Of a stretch of DNA of 45,466 nucleotides, positions 9,633 to 21,130 are shown one piece after another. A program made the position numbers and the translations under genes. The notes under the pieces were generated by a model that did no database searches, was not told the DNA's origin, and was given only the letters and a program-made list of their open reading frames with translations. This stretch comes from Seminavis robusta (lineage: Eukaryota > Bacillariophyta > Bacillariophyceae > Naviculales > Naviculaceae). The stretch covers positions 1-45,466 of the forward strand of contig CAICTM010000854.1 in the NCBI GenBank assembly GCA_903772945.1, in the 5' to 3' direction. Position 1 is the first letter of the stretch, and every line of letters starts with the position of its first letter.

Positions 9633-10340
9633 TCATATTTCGATTTCCTCGCAGTATGCCTTGTCGTGCTCGAGGCACTTGGCCAGGATCTCTCGTTGGT
9701 CTTGTTTCTGCTGCCGAGCAAAGACGGCATTCCAGGCGCTCTTGCCCAGTCGTTCCAGAGCTTCTTCAAAAGGATCCATGTGGAACCGTTGAATGGTAAT
9801 GGCTCGGTCTCGCTTGATGTTGCGGGTGGCGCGTTCGACTTTGGTAATCATCTCGTTGGTGTACCCCGCGTCGCGCAGGATGCAGTAGCGCTGCAGCGCT
9901 GTGAACAAGGGAGGCGTCTTGCTCTTGCCGCTGTTCACCAAGTGGTCGTAGTCATTGACGCTGTACTTGCCGGACCACTGGGGTTTCCATTCAATGGTAA
10001 TCGGCACTCCGACGCTGACCGCAGGATTGTCTCCGACGCAGACGGCAAACTCGTGCACGTGAACCGATCCAAACGAAACGCCGCCTTTGCTGGGTTCTTC
10101 GGTGCTCAAGGACTTTTTCAGGCAACTTCGACGACGCTGAGGACGTTCAAAGACGCCCGAGGCATCGCGAGACGAGTAGGAATCACCAAAGCCTGTCAGA
10201 TCCTCTTCTTCCGGCAGGGTCGTCTCGGCGGAGATCTTCTTGTGGAGCATGGTTCGGGTGCTGCGGCGTCTGGGCCACTTCAACAACTGTGTACTTGGAG
10301 TCTCTTCCACAGTGGTAGCGATATCAGGCTTCATCATCAT
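9633..10340 (-). CDS. Diatom-type GDNP-motif protein, function unknown
   Basis: From the first of three consecutive ATG codons (10338-10340) the product is 235 aa. The central motif VSFGSVHVHEFAVCVGDNP, continuing to VGVPITIEW (about 88-118), matches a pattern I recall from many uncharacterised diatom proteins (hydrophobic beta-like stretch, then GDNP, then G-x-P-I-T-x-x-W). An Arg-rich region (RRRSCLKKS, about 69-77) precedes it. The C-terminal third is charged and probably helical, containing ITKVERATRNIKRDRAIT and a segment rich in Gln/Lys. There is no signal peptide or membrane segment, so it is probably cytosolic or nuclear. The plus strand also has a 269-codon frame here, but it lacks any motif. 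The frame can be extended to a TTG at 10385, but there is no ATG beyond 10340. Confidence 0.75.
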   Translation of the reverse strand: MMMKPDIATTVEETPSTQLLKWPRRRSTRTMLHKKISAETTLPEEEDLTGFGDSYSSRDASGVFERPQRRRSCLKKSLSTEEPSKGGVSFGSVHVHEFAVCVGDNPAVSVGVPITIEWKPQWSGKYSVNDYDHLVNSGKSKTPPLFTALQRYCILRDAGYTNEMITKVERATRNIKRDRAITIQRFHMDPFEEALERLGKSAWNAVFARQQKQDQREILAKCLEHDKAYCEEIEI

Positions 10341-12548
10341 GGAGCGTAGTATCCTGGCAAGATTCGAGAAGATGTGCCGTGTCAACTAACTCTTGAGCTT
10401 GAAAAATTTGTGGGTTTTTGGTGGTTTTGTGTGACTTGCCAGAAGAGAAAGGAACGGAACAACAATGTCAATGAACACACCAAAGAGCTTTTGAACATCG
10501 AGATCGCAAGCGAGCGAGGTGGTGCGAAGTCAAGCGGAAACGAACCGGCAACAGCTCCGGCAACCCACTTCCGTGCTGAAAAGTAAAAGGTGAGAATTAG
10601 GGTACTTTCTTTAAACAAGACCGGAGAGAAGTTCTTCAACTTCGGGACGAACAGAGTTAAAAGACTTCTTGAGAATGCTTCGGATCAAGGACTTGCCTTT
10701 GCTCGTGCCTCGTGCCCCACCAATCGCAGGACAATCTAAAGCTGTCTATGTCTGTCTACAGTCTACAGCACTCTGTATTATTTTTAAAAATAATACTGTA
10801 CTATTAATAGTTACAGTATCTTGTTCCGAGATTTAAAGATGTCGCTAGGGTTGCACCTTGATGGGGGAAGAGTGCACTCTTAGTGGTCATCGGCGTGATA
10901 TCAAAGTCTTTCTTCACTTCAAAATTCAAAACATGGAATATTGCAATTTAACTCGCTGACTTCTCAGTAGCCAAAGAAGGAGCATTGCGTCATAAGAGAC
11001 GGTGAACTTCAAGGAATTTTCTGTCTCAACCATCGAATGATTTTACGATGGATAAATCAGAGCTTCCCAGTTGGACATCTGAATGAGCCAAGATGTCAAG
11101 ATAACCCAACGTTGTAAATGTATAATTTCTCTCAGCTGGGGGCTGGTGGGGCTGCTCTATTGTCCATGGTTGTAATCGTCTCGGATGGGATCCAACGTGG
11201 TGGCTCTGGTTTATTATCTGCTCGAATGCGTTTGTTGCCTAGTGAAGCCCTGTATAGGATCCATTTGCCTCTACTGACATCTTGCTTTGGTGCAGTAGCC
11301 AACTTTCGGCTACTGGGATTTCACAGAAGCTGATGGCCCAATTGACAGACGAAGGAAGCACTGGAAGCGTGTAAAGAAAAGCGTTCAGCATCCTCAAAAG
11401 GCAGAGTGATTGCCCTTGACCTGCCCGAACTGCCCTGATGAGCAACGGGATGGAGCAATAGACCCGCAAACAATCCAGCTGTGCACGCCAACTTTCAAAA
11501 CTATGCGAAGGCTATCATTCCGAGATCTTTTGATTGTTATGTTGATAGCTTCTTGATTGTACCGGTTACCGGTACTGGAATGCTGCTCCCTGTGAGATGG
11601 AACTGCTGGGATCTGTAAAAGCTCCAACGATCGCTGCTGTACATGTACAATGATAGCTTCTCGACACTTGCTATTATTTGCCTTGTTGCTTTGTTGCTAT
11701 CGAGCAAGCGGGTTTGCTTCCTTTCTGACCGTAATAATGCTGTAAAAGCTCCAACAATTCCTGCCGTAGACTGTTGACTGTTGTGCTCGGCCACTTGTTG
11801 CTGTTGGTTTCGACAGGTTCTTTTCTTACAACGAGAGAATGGTAAACTTTATCAATCGTCGCAAGTCGCAAGGAGCTATTTGCGCACTGGAAGGAGTTGG
11901 AGCTGAAGTTGGCGCCGCAAGGTCTGGTATCATACCTGTCGAATGATCAATCTCTGGTTGTTCCTGGCTAGTCCTGCTCCTGGTTCAGAGATCAGAATCA
12001 TTTCCTGGACTACCGTACTAGCTAGCCTACTTTTGTCTCTGGTCCATCTCCAGGCCCCTCTAGCTAGCTAACTACATGATCGTGTATGTAGCTGAGCGGA
12101 TCCACCATTGCACTGTATCCAGGCCCCACTCCATTCTCCACCGTACAATCCCAACCCACCGCTGGCTTATACAGTATTTCACCTGGTGAGTTTTCCATGA
12201 CAAGTGTGCGTCAAAAGCTCCAACATGATTGGCATCAATTTTTGAAACTGCAATCCAAAGCGCTCCTCGCTTTTGACATAATTTTAGATTTGGATACCCT
12301 TGACATGCCCAATTGCTTCCTGAGACTTCGCTGAGGCATGGCATGAAATACGGATCAAAGTAATTGGCTCATCTCTCGTTTTCGCGGATGGGAAAAGAGA
12401 CGGTGGTGTCAAATATCCAAACGAGAAGAGTCGAGTCCTTGGAAATTGGATCTCCCCGAAGGAGACTCTCGTTGTGCTTTTCCTCATAAATTTCACTCTT
12501 GAGTCCTCGCATCGCTTCCATTTTGATCCCATTTCGTTATAACCCAAC
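10341..12548. other. Large intergenic region, no gene seen
   Basis: About 2.2 kb without a supported gene. It holds an AT palindrome (10775-10796), a short dispersed word CTGTAAAAGCTCCAAC at 11613-11628 and 11740-11755 (with a partial copy at 12210-12224), and a GGTACC-type motif near 11560-11575. The frames at 11537-11794 and 12284-12550 on the minus strand have no recognisable feature. The 3' end must include the promoter of the VOC gene at 12549. Confidence 0.5.
10775..10796. repeat. 22-bp perfect AT-rich palindrome
   Basis: A 22-bp self-complementary run (GTATTATTTTT followed by its reverse complement), flanked by further AT-rich sequence. Confidence 0.85.
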
Positions 12549-13116
12549 ATGAAGGTTCACCTCTATCTTACATTTGATGGCAACTGTTCTCGGGCGTTTG
12601 ACCACTACAAGGTGAGTTTCTGGGTGCGAGAAAATGGATGTCGCGCAGAGCAGAACTAAATGTATCGAGTTGGCTGCTGCTGTCTATCAGGAAGTTTTTG
12701 GGACTGATATCGAGTGCAAGATGACTTGGGGGGATAATCCACACAAGAACAAGTCCAAGGTTGCTCTCAGTGAGGAGAAGGCCAATCAGATCATGCACAT
12801 GTCGATGCACCTCACGAAGAGTTTCGAGCTCATGGGCTGTGACACCCCGCCGGAAGGATCCTGTTGTGGCGAGGGTATGGGACATGAGAAGTTTGTTGTT
12901 GGAAACAACATGCAGATCAACCTCGAACCTGACTCCAAGGCTCACGCGGACAAGCTCATTGTGGCCCTCGCTTCCAAAGGCGGCAAGGTCATGAATCCAA
13001 TGGAAGAAGCCTTCTGGGGCTCCTACTTTGGAATGTGCAAGGACCCGTTTGGTGTCACTTGGATGTTGAACTGCCCTCTGGAAGCCAACAAGGACGAGAA
13101 GAAAGAGGAGGACTAG
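12549..13116 (+). CDS. VOC/glyoxalase-fold (PhnB/YjdN-like) protein, two exons
   Basis: Exon 1 is 12549-12611 and exon 2 is 12691-13116, with a 79-nt intron (GTGAGT...TATCAG, phase 0), giving 162 aa. Exon 1 encodes MKVHLYLTFDGNCSRAFDHYK and exon 2 resumes with EVFGTDIECKMTW. Together they restore the start of a VOC domain (Y-L-x-F-x-G-N-C-x-x-A-F-x-x-Y-x-x-V-F-G). The C-terminal half has GGKVMNPMEEAFWGSYFGMC then KDPFGVTWMLN, the typical second VOC module of PhnB/YjdN-like proteins. Upstream residues of the open frame inside the intron (from 12634) are not coding. The substrate is unknown; many relatives are simply annotated as glyoxalase/bleomycin-resistance-fold proteins. No targeting peptide is seen. 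Confidence 0.9.
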
Positions 13117-13573
13117 ATTGGCCAATGAAGCAAATGAGTGCGAGACGAATGACGAGAACCAGACGAGAACCAGACCAGGGGTAGCCAAAAGAAGAAACAA
13201 GTTTAACAGTATTTTAAAACCACAAGTTTAACAGTATTTTAAAACCACAAGTCAGTGTGTTGGTCCACAAGTTTGCCCAAACAGCCCAGAAAAAGCCCAC
13301 ACCCACCGAAAGCCAAGGTGTGCATGGGTGTCACTTCTATAGCCAGGTTCTGCCAGGAAGCCTCTCTGCCTCACGAATGCGTTGTTTCAGTGGAGCAAGC
13401 CAAAGTTGCGGTTGAGTGCCAATGGCTTCGAAACCCTGTGCCTGTACTCTTTGGTGCGGTTCTAGCTTTCCCTCTCTGGCAAAGTTGCTCTGGCCTTGCC
13501 GCTTCCCGCGATACTTCATCACTTCAAAGGCCCCGTAACCTTCGTACTACAGCACCGTCGCGTCGTTTGAAAT
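13117..13573. other. Intergenic and 5' region of the TRP-like gene
   Basis: It contains the 25-bp tandem duplication at 13201-13250. A frame at 13255-13743 overlaps the channel's start in another register and shows no motif, so it is not called. Confidence 0.5.
13201..13250. repeat. Two exact 25-bp tandem copies
   Basis: The unit GTTTAACAGTATTTTAAAAC+CACAA is repeated without change at 13201-13225 and 13226-13250. An exact copy implies a recent duplication or a replication slip. Confidence 0.9.
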
Positions 13574-16500
13574 ATGATGCCGGTAGCAATGATGCACACC
13601 TGCTCGTATCTTTCGCAGATGACCAGAGACACGTACACCGAGACACCAGTGAACCACAAGCATGCAGAAAGCAGAACAACAACAGACCTCTGCAATCTCT
13701 TCAAGACCTCTGCAATCTCTGCCAAGGAGAAGATGAGCGATAGCAACGGGCCAGAGACGGATCCCTACCACTATCATGAGGTCCCGATCAGTGAGACTGA
13801 TTTGCAAGCTCCAGTTAGATCGAGAGTGTTGCTGTCTTCCACCATGATGAGTGCAGAGATGGTACTGGCTGCAAGTGGTAGTAGTCCCAGAAGCGATGGT
13901 CATCTCCAGTCAGAGCAGCCACAACCAACGGGAAGCGCAGAGCCGCGGGATATCGGAGTGAACGGACCTTCCAGTATATCAACCTCCATCACTACTGTTC
14001 CGGAATTGGCAGCCTTGAAGAAGTTTCCTCAGGAACAGCGAGAAAACAATAAGGAAACTGCCTTGATTGCATCACCCAAGAAAAGTCTCACAGACTTCAA
14101 GTCATCGACAACGATCGTCTCGTCCATCCTGTCCAAGAAAGTGGGTGCTCTCACGAAGGAAGCAGCCAAAATGAAAAACCTGAACCTCATGGAAGCTGTT
14201 CAGGTAGTGGCTAATTATATACCCGTGGTGGGGGGTAACTCTTCCAATCTACGAGCTTCCAGGGTCAGACTGACACGACAACCCATGGACACTGTAGACG
14301 CTGATGAATTAGCAGACAGTCCATTGCATAAAGCATGTGCTTTATCAGCAACGACATCGCTCTCTTCCTCCACGAGCATACAGGGAGGAGACTTGGCTAC
14401 CATCAAGCGTTTGGTGGCAGAGGATCCATCCAGATTGCATTACCAACTACCCAGCTCGGGAGATTCTCCTTTGCACATTGCCATCAAGTTTGGAGCCATG
14501 CAATGGTTGCAGATACAGGATTTTCCCGGGGGTGGTGGCACTAGCAACTTGGCCGTGGTGGAATATCTCATCAAGGCTGATATTGATTACCTTCGCCGCG
14601 AGGCTGTGAAGAAGCAAAAGGCTGCAGGCACAAGTGCACCGATTGCCCTGGGCTCTCTTATTTCAAAGACGGCACTATACAAGAGAGACTTTTGCGGAAA
14701 GGAGCTGCCCCTGCATAGTGCCGTTGTGGAAGGCTATGAAGGGGCGGTCCGGGTGCTTTTGAATGCGGACAAAGATGCTGATTATGATACAATCTTGGCC
14801 AGAGATGTCAACAGCAATCTACCTCTTCATCTTGCAGTCCACGGGGATGATATCACGTTAGTGAAGCTTCTGTTAGAGGCAGATGCAAAAAGAGAAGAAA
14901 TCCATATGAAAAGACGGCAAACAGTGGGTAGACTGCGGAGAGAACCCAAGAGGTTTCCGAGCGTGATTGCACCGAATGATGCGGAGAACATCCCATTGCA
15001 TCTGTCGCTGTCCTCCGTGCATAAGTTTGAAATGTGGAGGCTCTTATTGGATGCCGACGAAACAAAGGAAACGTTGCATGCCAAAAACCGGGAAGGGGTC
15101 ACACCATTTCGATTCTTTGTGGATCGGCCCCTCCTTTGCAAGGACGAGGAAGAGTTTGTTGACACTCATCTAGCAGAAGCTATTCTTGACCGGTTGCTGT
15201 CTGGAAAACGGCTAGAACCATGGGATGACCACCTAAAGCGCAGCGTGGCCAAGTCAAAGAGAATGCAGGTTGCAATGAATGAAGCCGCCGCCAATCGTCT
15301 ACCTGTTGTCATCTTCATTGCTGATTTGTATTCACACATAATAAGCGCGGCGATTCTCTGGGAGGGGACGCAGAACTACCTGCTGACAGATGGCGCCAGG
15401 GAGCTTCCATGGATGGGAGAAACCTTGTTCGTCCTGTGCGCTTACTACCTCATGCGAGAGCTTGTCCAACTTTACCTCACTCGGGATCTGTACTGGGCTG
15501 GTAAGTCTATGAATTGCTTGTTACGCCCATCACAACGGCATCATGATGACAGCATGCAGCTTACACATTGCCGTTTTGCTGCATCTCAGATTTTTGGAAC
15601 TATACAGACATCGTCAGAATTGGACTCTTATTTGTGCTTGCCCTTATAATACACGGAAGCTACTACGATCCATACGACAAAGAAGATTCAGATGAATACC
15701 TTGTACGGAGGATGTTGCTAGCCATGGCTGTCTTTGTATACATGGGGCTGGTGTCATTCCTTAGAATTACTTATCTTCCCTTTGCACTTTTTGTTGGTGG
15801 GACTGGAGCTATTGTGAGCACCTTGATACCCTTCATGGTTACTTTCATATTGATGCTCGCTTTGTTTGCCTACGGCTGGTGGGTCGGAGGATTCAAGTCT
15901 ACTTATACTGGAGAGGAACAAAGTTACTTGCAGTGGTTCTATGAGATATTTTTGTCTGCATTGAATGGCCCCGAGAGCCTTGCGACGATGGAACCCGCCT
16001 ACATCCACAATGCAGGTAAGGAAATTGTATTTCTCGCCCATGGTGATAGCAGCACGCCGCTCACGTATCTCTTTTTCCTGCACCTTCCTAGCCTGGACCG
16101 TTCTTTTCATGCTTCTTGTGCAGATTTTCATGCTGAATGTGCTCATTGCAGTCGTCACGTCAGCATGGGACAAGGTTACCGAAAAGCAGACCACGGGTGA
16201 GTGAAGGAACGCCCATGACAACAGCGCCCATGATGACAACAGCATCATGATAGCAGCATGCCACTCACAAATCGCTCGTTCAAGTGTTTTGGCAATATCG
16301 GCTGGAGTATGCAGCTGGAGTTCTGCCCATCGAATACTTTTTCCGAAGATATTTAGGGAGCACGTGCGTGTACCGGTGGATTGCAAAATTGGGCGGGTTC
16401 ATTGATTCGCTCGACGACAAGGGTTATCGCGACCATGTCAACTGGGACCTTTATCCCTATTCGTTGGTCATGGACGATAGTTCTCTCTACTGGGAATCGA

Positions 16501-17054
16501 ATCAGTTTGTACAAATGGTATCAGAGGAGGTGAAGAAACAACAGAGGTCTCACAGGCCGCCGATGCTGGATGATAGTCTTAGTCCACGGAGCCACAAACG
16601 GCAGGAGGAAGTGCTGGCTGAACAGCAATCAAAGGCGTTGAAGAAATGGAAACAGATGCGATCCTTCGAAAGCGACATGAAATTCTCGAGATCATTCTTT
16701 GAACGAGTCTGCACACGACTACGGGTGATTCTCTTCTTTGTACTCTACGTTTTCTTTTTCTTTCTTGGTTTTATCACATTTGGGTTTTGGTGGCCTCGAC
16801 GGGTGCGGTCGCTTTTCTGTGCCGGAGCTTTAACCAGTGATGAGGAAGATGACATTGAAGAGAAGGATTTTTCGGCATCGGCGATCTCGTTGCAACGTGC
16901 GGATGCGGATACTGCAAGTCAAGAAAGATTCGATTCTTTGGAAAACAAAGTTGACGACATGAAGCAAACCATTGAGTCCCTGCAACGGACCATTGAGCAG
17001 TTGGTCAAGCTGCAGCAATCAGCCAAAACACCTCAACCATCGAGTGAGGAATAG
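13574..17054 (+). CDS. Ankyrin-repeat TRP-like cation channel, four exons
   Basis: Exons are 13574-15500, 15590-16015, 16092-16196 and 16285-17054; all three introns (89, 76, 88 nt) are GT-AG and phase 1, giving 1,075 aa. Residues about 245-515 hold ankyrin-type units (SPLHKA, SPLHIAI, LPLHSAVVEGYEGAVRVLL, LPLHLAVHG, IPLHLSL). Hydrophobic segments follow at about 576-594, 614-635, 653-665, 685-705 and 717-741, then a pore-like stretch (LQWFYEIFLSALNG, 756-769). An S6-like helix, AWTVLFMLLVQIFMLNVLIA (from 785), ends in TRP-typical FMLNVLIAVV. Splicing joins LYWA to DFWNYTDIVR. Exon 4 adds a seventh hydrophobic segment (about 967-989) and a coiled coil (about 1031-1064) that may drive assembly. 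Likely a membrane cation channel; ion and gating are unknown. An ATG at 13733 is an alternative start. Confidence 0.85.
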
Positions 17055-18212
17055 AACTTAGTAGCGGAATGATTGGGGAATGAAGTGGAAATGCAAGGAA
17101 ATGATGACGTCGAAAAGTGCAACTGGGTGTTTTCGCGAGCACGTGATGGGCAGTGTCTGCTACTAGGGCATTGCCCAAGCAATACAATCCACTTCGAAGT
17201 GAAAGTCCAGGGGACTGGAATGTGTTACAACAGAGAAGCTATGGCTGAGAATCTACTATGTTTCAAGGCCATTCGTCAATGTTTGAGGCTTGGCTCATCC
17301 ATCTGGGCTTTCAAATGACGCTAGAGGGATGGGACTTGTCAAATTCTGACCCATGGTGACCAATCCGCCGCGAGCAGAATCATAAGTGATGAACGTCTTT
17401 CATCCTCTTGTGACGTTCAGTCTATAGGCTTTGAATCGAATGAACGGTTCAATCTACATGTATGTACAGTGCACCCACCGCAGAGCAGGAATAGGATTGC
17501 ATTTTCCAAAACTGCCAAGCCGGTCTCGCGGCACCGATATACTTGGTAGACGAACCATGGGTACCTCAGACGGGGCGCAAGCGAACAGTGACAGGTCAAA
17601 ACATCACGTCTTTGAAGCTGCGTCCACCTCGACCGACACAAGTGGGTCCTGCTCCTTGCAAAGACACTTCGCTGAGATAGGCCCAAAACCTGGACCTTGA
17701 CCACTGGGATCTACCAAACAGGCAACCAGAGTCTAGCTAGACCTAGCCCCGACACGACAACCCTCGCAAGTTCTTGCTCACCAAGCCCAGCAGAAAGATC
17801 CAATCAGCCCGCTGTGGAATAAACTAAATAAGCTGTACTGGTACCAAGCCCTTTGGCCCCCGATCCCACGGAACCTACACTAGCTAGCTACTGTCCTGGA
17901 TTCCACTCTTCTTTGCCTTTTAAACTGGCCCTCGCTGGCTTCCATACATAACCTCCCCACTCTAAACTCTTAAAACTGCCCTTGCTGTCTAGCTTGTTGC
18001 GGTACCGGTGGTACCAGTACCGGTACCACCTCCCGTAAATTTCAAGTTAGAAAGCAGTAGCCACGAATGACCTCTGACTCAGTACATGCCAGTCACGAAT
18101 GATACACCTCACAAAGATGACGGAGGCAACAAAGAACGTTGTTTTGTTGAGAGCTTTGGCTCCCAGCATTAAAGGTCATATATTTCGCCTTCCAATACCA
18201 AGGAAGGCAACA
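17055..18212. other. Intergenic, no gene seen; GGTACC inverted repeats at 18001-18030
   Basis: About 1.15 kb between the channel stop and the start of the fusion gene. Frames such as 17431-17700 carry no motif. At 18001-18030 two overlapping inverted repeats (arms GGTACCGGT / ACCGGTACC, and GGTGGTACC / GGTACCACC) form a compact self-complementary block. Confidence 0.55.
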
Positions 18213-20754
18213 ATGATTAGGTCTACCCGTCTTCTGCTCTTGAGCTGCAGCCTCTTGTTGCTGTTGGCGATTCCTGCAAGTGCTTTTCTTGTCCGACCAT
18301 CGAGTATCGCTCCCTCCCACGAGGAAGTTTCGGCACAGTCTCATCGTCGCCATGAGGCGTCTGTAACAGTGATCCAGAAGCACGCCTCTGAAGAAGACAA
18401 TGTCAGCCACGAAAGCGACGACGCCCTCGAGATTGTGCTGTTTGGTGTCGGTGATTTGCGTGTCGATGATCATGAAGGCTTGCATCGAGCACTTCGTCGG
18501 GACAACCAGGTACTGCCCCTCTTGATTTTGGACGATACCAGCCTGGCCAACATTCCTGGTGTCGTCTCTCATACCATTGACACTGCCAATATGATCACGA
18601 CAGCCGTGGCTGATTTGCAACAAAGTCTGCAGAAGCAGTTTGGGTTGGACTTGCAAGTTGTTTCAGATGCAGATTCTGTGCTTCCCGCCCTAATGAAAGT
18701 CGTGCAGCAATATGCTGGTAGTGTTCGAGTTCATGTCCAAGACTTGGGCGATGCCGACAATCAAATTGGATATGGTCCCTTTTCCCAGTTACTGAAAGCC
18801 GAACTGCCGGTGGACTCCAACCTGGAAGTTGTGCCCTGGGCTTGTCACTTGCGAGAGGCGCCTTGGAAACAGGTAGACAGTCTGCCGGACCTGTACCCCG
18901 ATTTTGCCCAAAAGTTTGGCGAACTCCCTTTCGAGCCTCTCGCTGCTTTGGATAGAGACTTGGAAGTAGACGGGGCGGAAGTTGCCGAGAAGGACAGACA
19001 GATTCCCACTGCAGAGGAGCTGATGGAACGAATGCAAACACTGCTCAAGCTGGACCTGGAACAAGTCAAAGCCGAAGTCAACACTGGAATCTTTCAGTCT
19101 CATTGGGGAGGGCTGGACGCCTCTACGGTTGCAGAATCCAAAGTACTGGAAAACTTGGAGACCTTTATGTCTGACTGCAACGAAGAGGATGCTGTTTGGG
19201 TCCAACACCCCACGTACCCCGCCCGAGGCTGCCCTCGCAATCGTCGCAGCTTGGAGCACGCAACATTCAACTGGATGTTAAAAGGAACAGGAGAAGAAGG
19301 ACAGGTGGAAACTAACAATCTGCTAGCGGGAGAACCCATCATAAGATACTTGGCGGCACCTCTCATGCTGGGAACTGTGTCACCAAGACGAATTTGGCAC
19401 TCTTCCACAAGGTCTTTTTTCCAGTTTGTCAGTCCTCTCAAAACTTTGGTGGAAGGGCGGGAATGGCACAAGCTATTGGCCGCCAAAAACATTCGGACTC
19501 GACCCGAGTACTCCAGTTCCAGTTTAAAAGAAGGCGAAACAGGCTATGGATACTGGAGGTGGCATGGCTTCTTGTGCCGATATGCGCAAACACCACTCAA
19601 GAAAACGGACGTTGAGAGCACTAAAGAAGGAGTAATGCTATTTCACGGCTTTGGAGCTTCTGGTGGCCAATGGAACAAGGCCATGAAAGAACTCTCCGAC
19701 ATTGTATCCAGTGAGGAGAATGCTGTCGACAACCGAATGGAAGGTCTTGCACCCGATTTGTTGGGCTTTGGACAGAGCGAAAAACCGTCTCTGTCCTACT
19801 CAATCTACGTTTGGGACTCTCAGTGTACTGACTTCGTAAAAGAGGTCGCAACCTCGAAGTGCTCATGGGACAGCTATGTTGTTGGTGGCAACTCCATCGG
19901 AGGGTTTTCAGCTGCTTCCACCGCTGCGAATGAATGCGTCTCAATAGACGGCGACTCTCTCTGTTCCTCTGGATCACCAGGAACAGGCAAATGTAAGGGA
20001 GTCGTCTTGATGAATCCTGCTGGCCCCATATACTCGGAAGACGACATCAAGGCGAAATTGGAAGCAGTTGGCGAGGGAAACAAGCCCGGGACTGTGGCAC
20101 AGGCATCGGCACTGGGGGCACTCCCTCCTTGGTAGGCTATTCACTGTCGTCGTGACGTGGTGTGTCGGGTTGCTGCAGACCTCTGATATTTTTCGTTTCC
20201 TTCTCTTTGTTTCAATCAGCAAACCACCACCGCGTCCCGTCGCACGTATTTTTGGCAATGGTTTGCTCTCCTACTTGAGACCTCGCATCCAGTCAATCTG
20301 CGTGAATCTTTACCCCACAAATGGCGCGGCGGTCGACGACGCTCTATGTACAGAAATCGAACGAGACAGTCTCGATCCTGGCGCAATTAATGTGATGATA
20401 TCCGGAGCAAAGTTGCCACCACCGCGTAGTATGAACGAAATGCTGCAAAGTGACTTTGGAAGTGCGACAAGCATGCAATCATCAGGTGTCGCCATCCCGG
20501 ATGAAGCTTCGTTTGCTGGTCCAGTGCTTGTGGCCACCGGGGTTTTGGATCCCTTGAACGATGCAAAGGGTCGGGGTAACGGCCTGACTGCCCTTCGTGA
20601 AGGCATCGAATTCGATCCAATCAATGCGGGCCATTGCCCGCATGATGAACTTCCCAATGACGTTGCCACGAGCATTGCCAAGTGGATGACGAAAACGGTA
20701 CGCCCGATGAATACTGCAAACTACAAATCGGCGTCGTCGCCAGCTGCGTTGTAA
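18213..20754 (+). CDS. Plastid-targeted photolyase-N-like / alpha/beta hydrolase fusion, two exons
   Basis: Exons 18213-20131 and 20220-20754 (88-nt GT-AG intron, phase 2) give 817 aa. Residues 1-25 are a signal peptide ending IPASAF, the diatom plastid motif. About 72-240 resemble the Rossmann-like N-terminal domain of photolyase/cryptochrome (IVLFGVGDLRVDDHEGLHRA; later PLLILDD). The FAD-binding helical domain is not recognisable in the ~230-residue middle section. About 472-800 form an alpha/beta hydrolase: oxyanion-region LFHGFGASGGQW, nucleophile elbow GNSIGG (Ser561), candidate Asp750 in TGVLDP and His778 or His781 in AGHCPHDE. A similar fusion is annotated in plants (Arabidopsis At4g25290), so the architecture is known but uncharacterised. 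DNA repair is unlikely without the flavin domain; the hydrolase probably acts on a plastid substrate. An ATG at 18099 would extend the N-terminus and bury the signal peptide. Confidence 0.85.
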
Positions 20755-21130
20755 ATAGCTCTATATAGCATAAAAAGACGTGTACATACTTCCAGCCGTA
20801 CGAAGCAAGTCTCGATACGTAGTATCGACCGTTCCAGCTGCAAAGATGGGTTCATTTCGTTGTTTCGTTTTTTCCGGGTGGACCATGCTGATCCTCGACC
20901 TATCGTTTGTGTGTGGGGAACGAAAACATCACCCGCATCCGATTAGATCTCGTTTGCTCTCGTCGCCTCAACTAGTACTTTATGGATGGTTTTGTTTGCT
21001 CCTAAAACTCATTTCGACTTTTGTGCCATGAATCGAGTGAAAACGCAAGAAAACCTGGGAATTGATACATTACTGTAGGTTGAGATGGAGAATTCAACAA
21101 TGCACTCGAATCTTTGTTTGTCGGCCTTAC
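20755..21130. other. Convergent intergenic gap, including possible last F-box exon
   Basis: 3' ends of the plus-strand fusion gene and the minus-strand F-box-like gene meet here. Minus-strand coding may continue past 21131 (see that entry). Confidence 0.5.

Noticed and set aside
9540..10349. 269-codon plus-strand open frame over the GDNP gene
   Set aside because: It has no motif and is antisense to a gene with a recognisable conserved block. It looks like a shadow.
12634..12690. In-frame start of the VOC protein inside this stretch
   Set aside because: It lies in the intron. The family N-terminus is restored by exon 1 at 12549.
13255..13743. 162-codon frame upstream of the channel
   Set aside because: Overlaps the channel start out of frame and lacks any motif or plausible protein composition.
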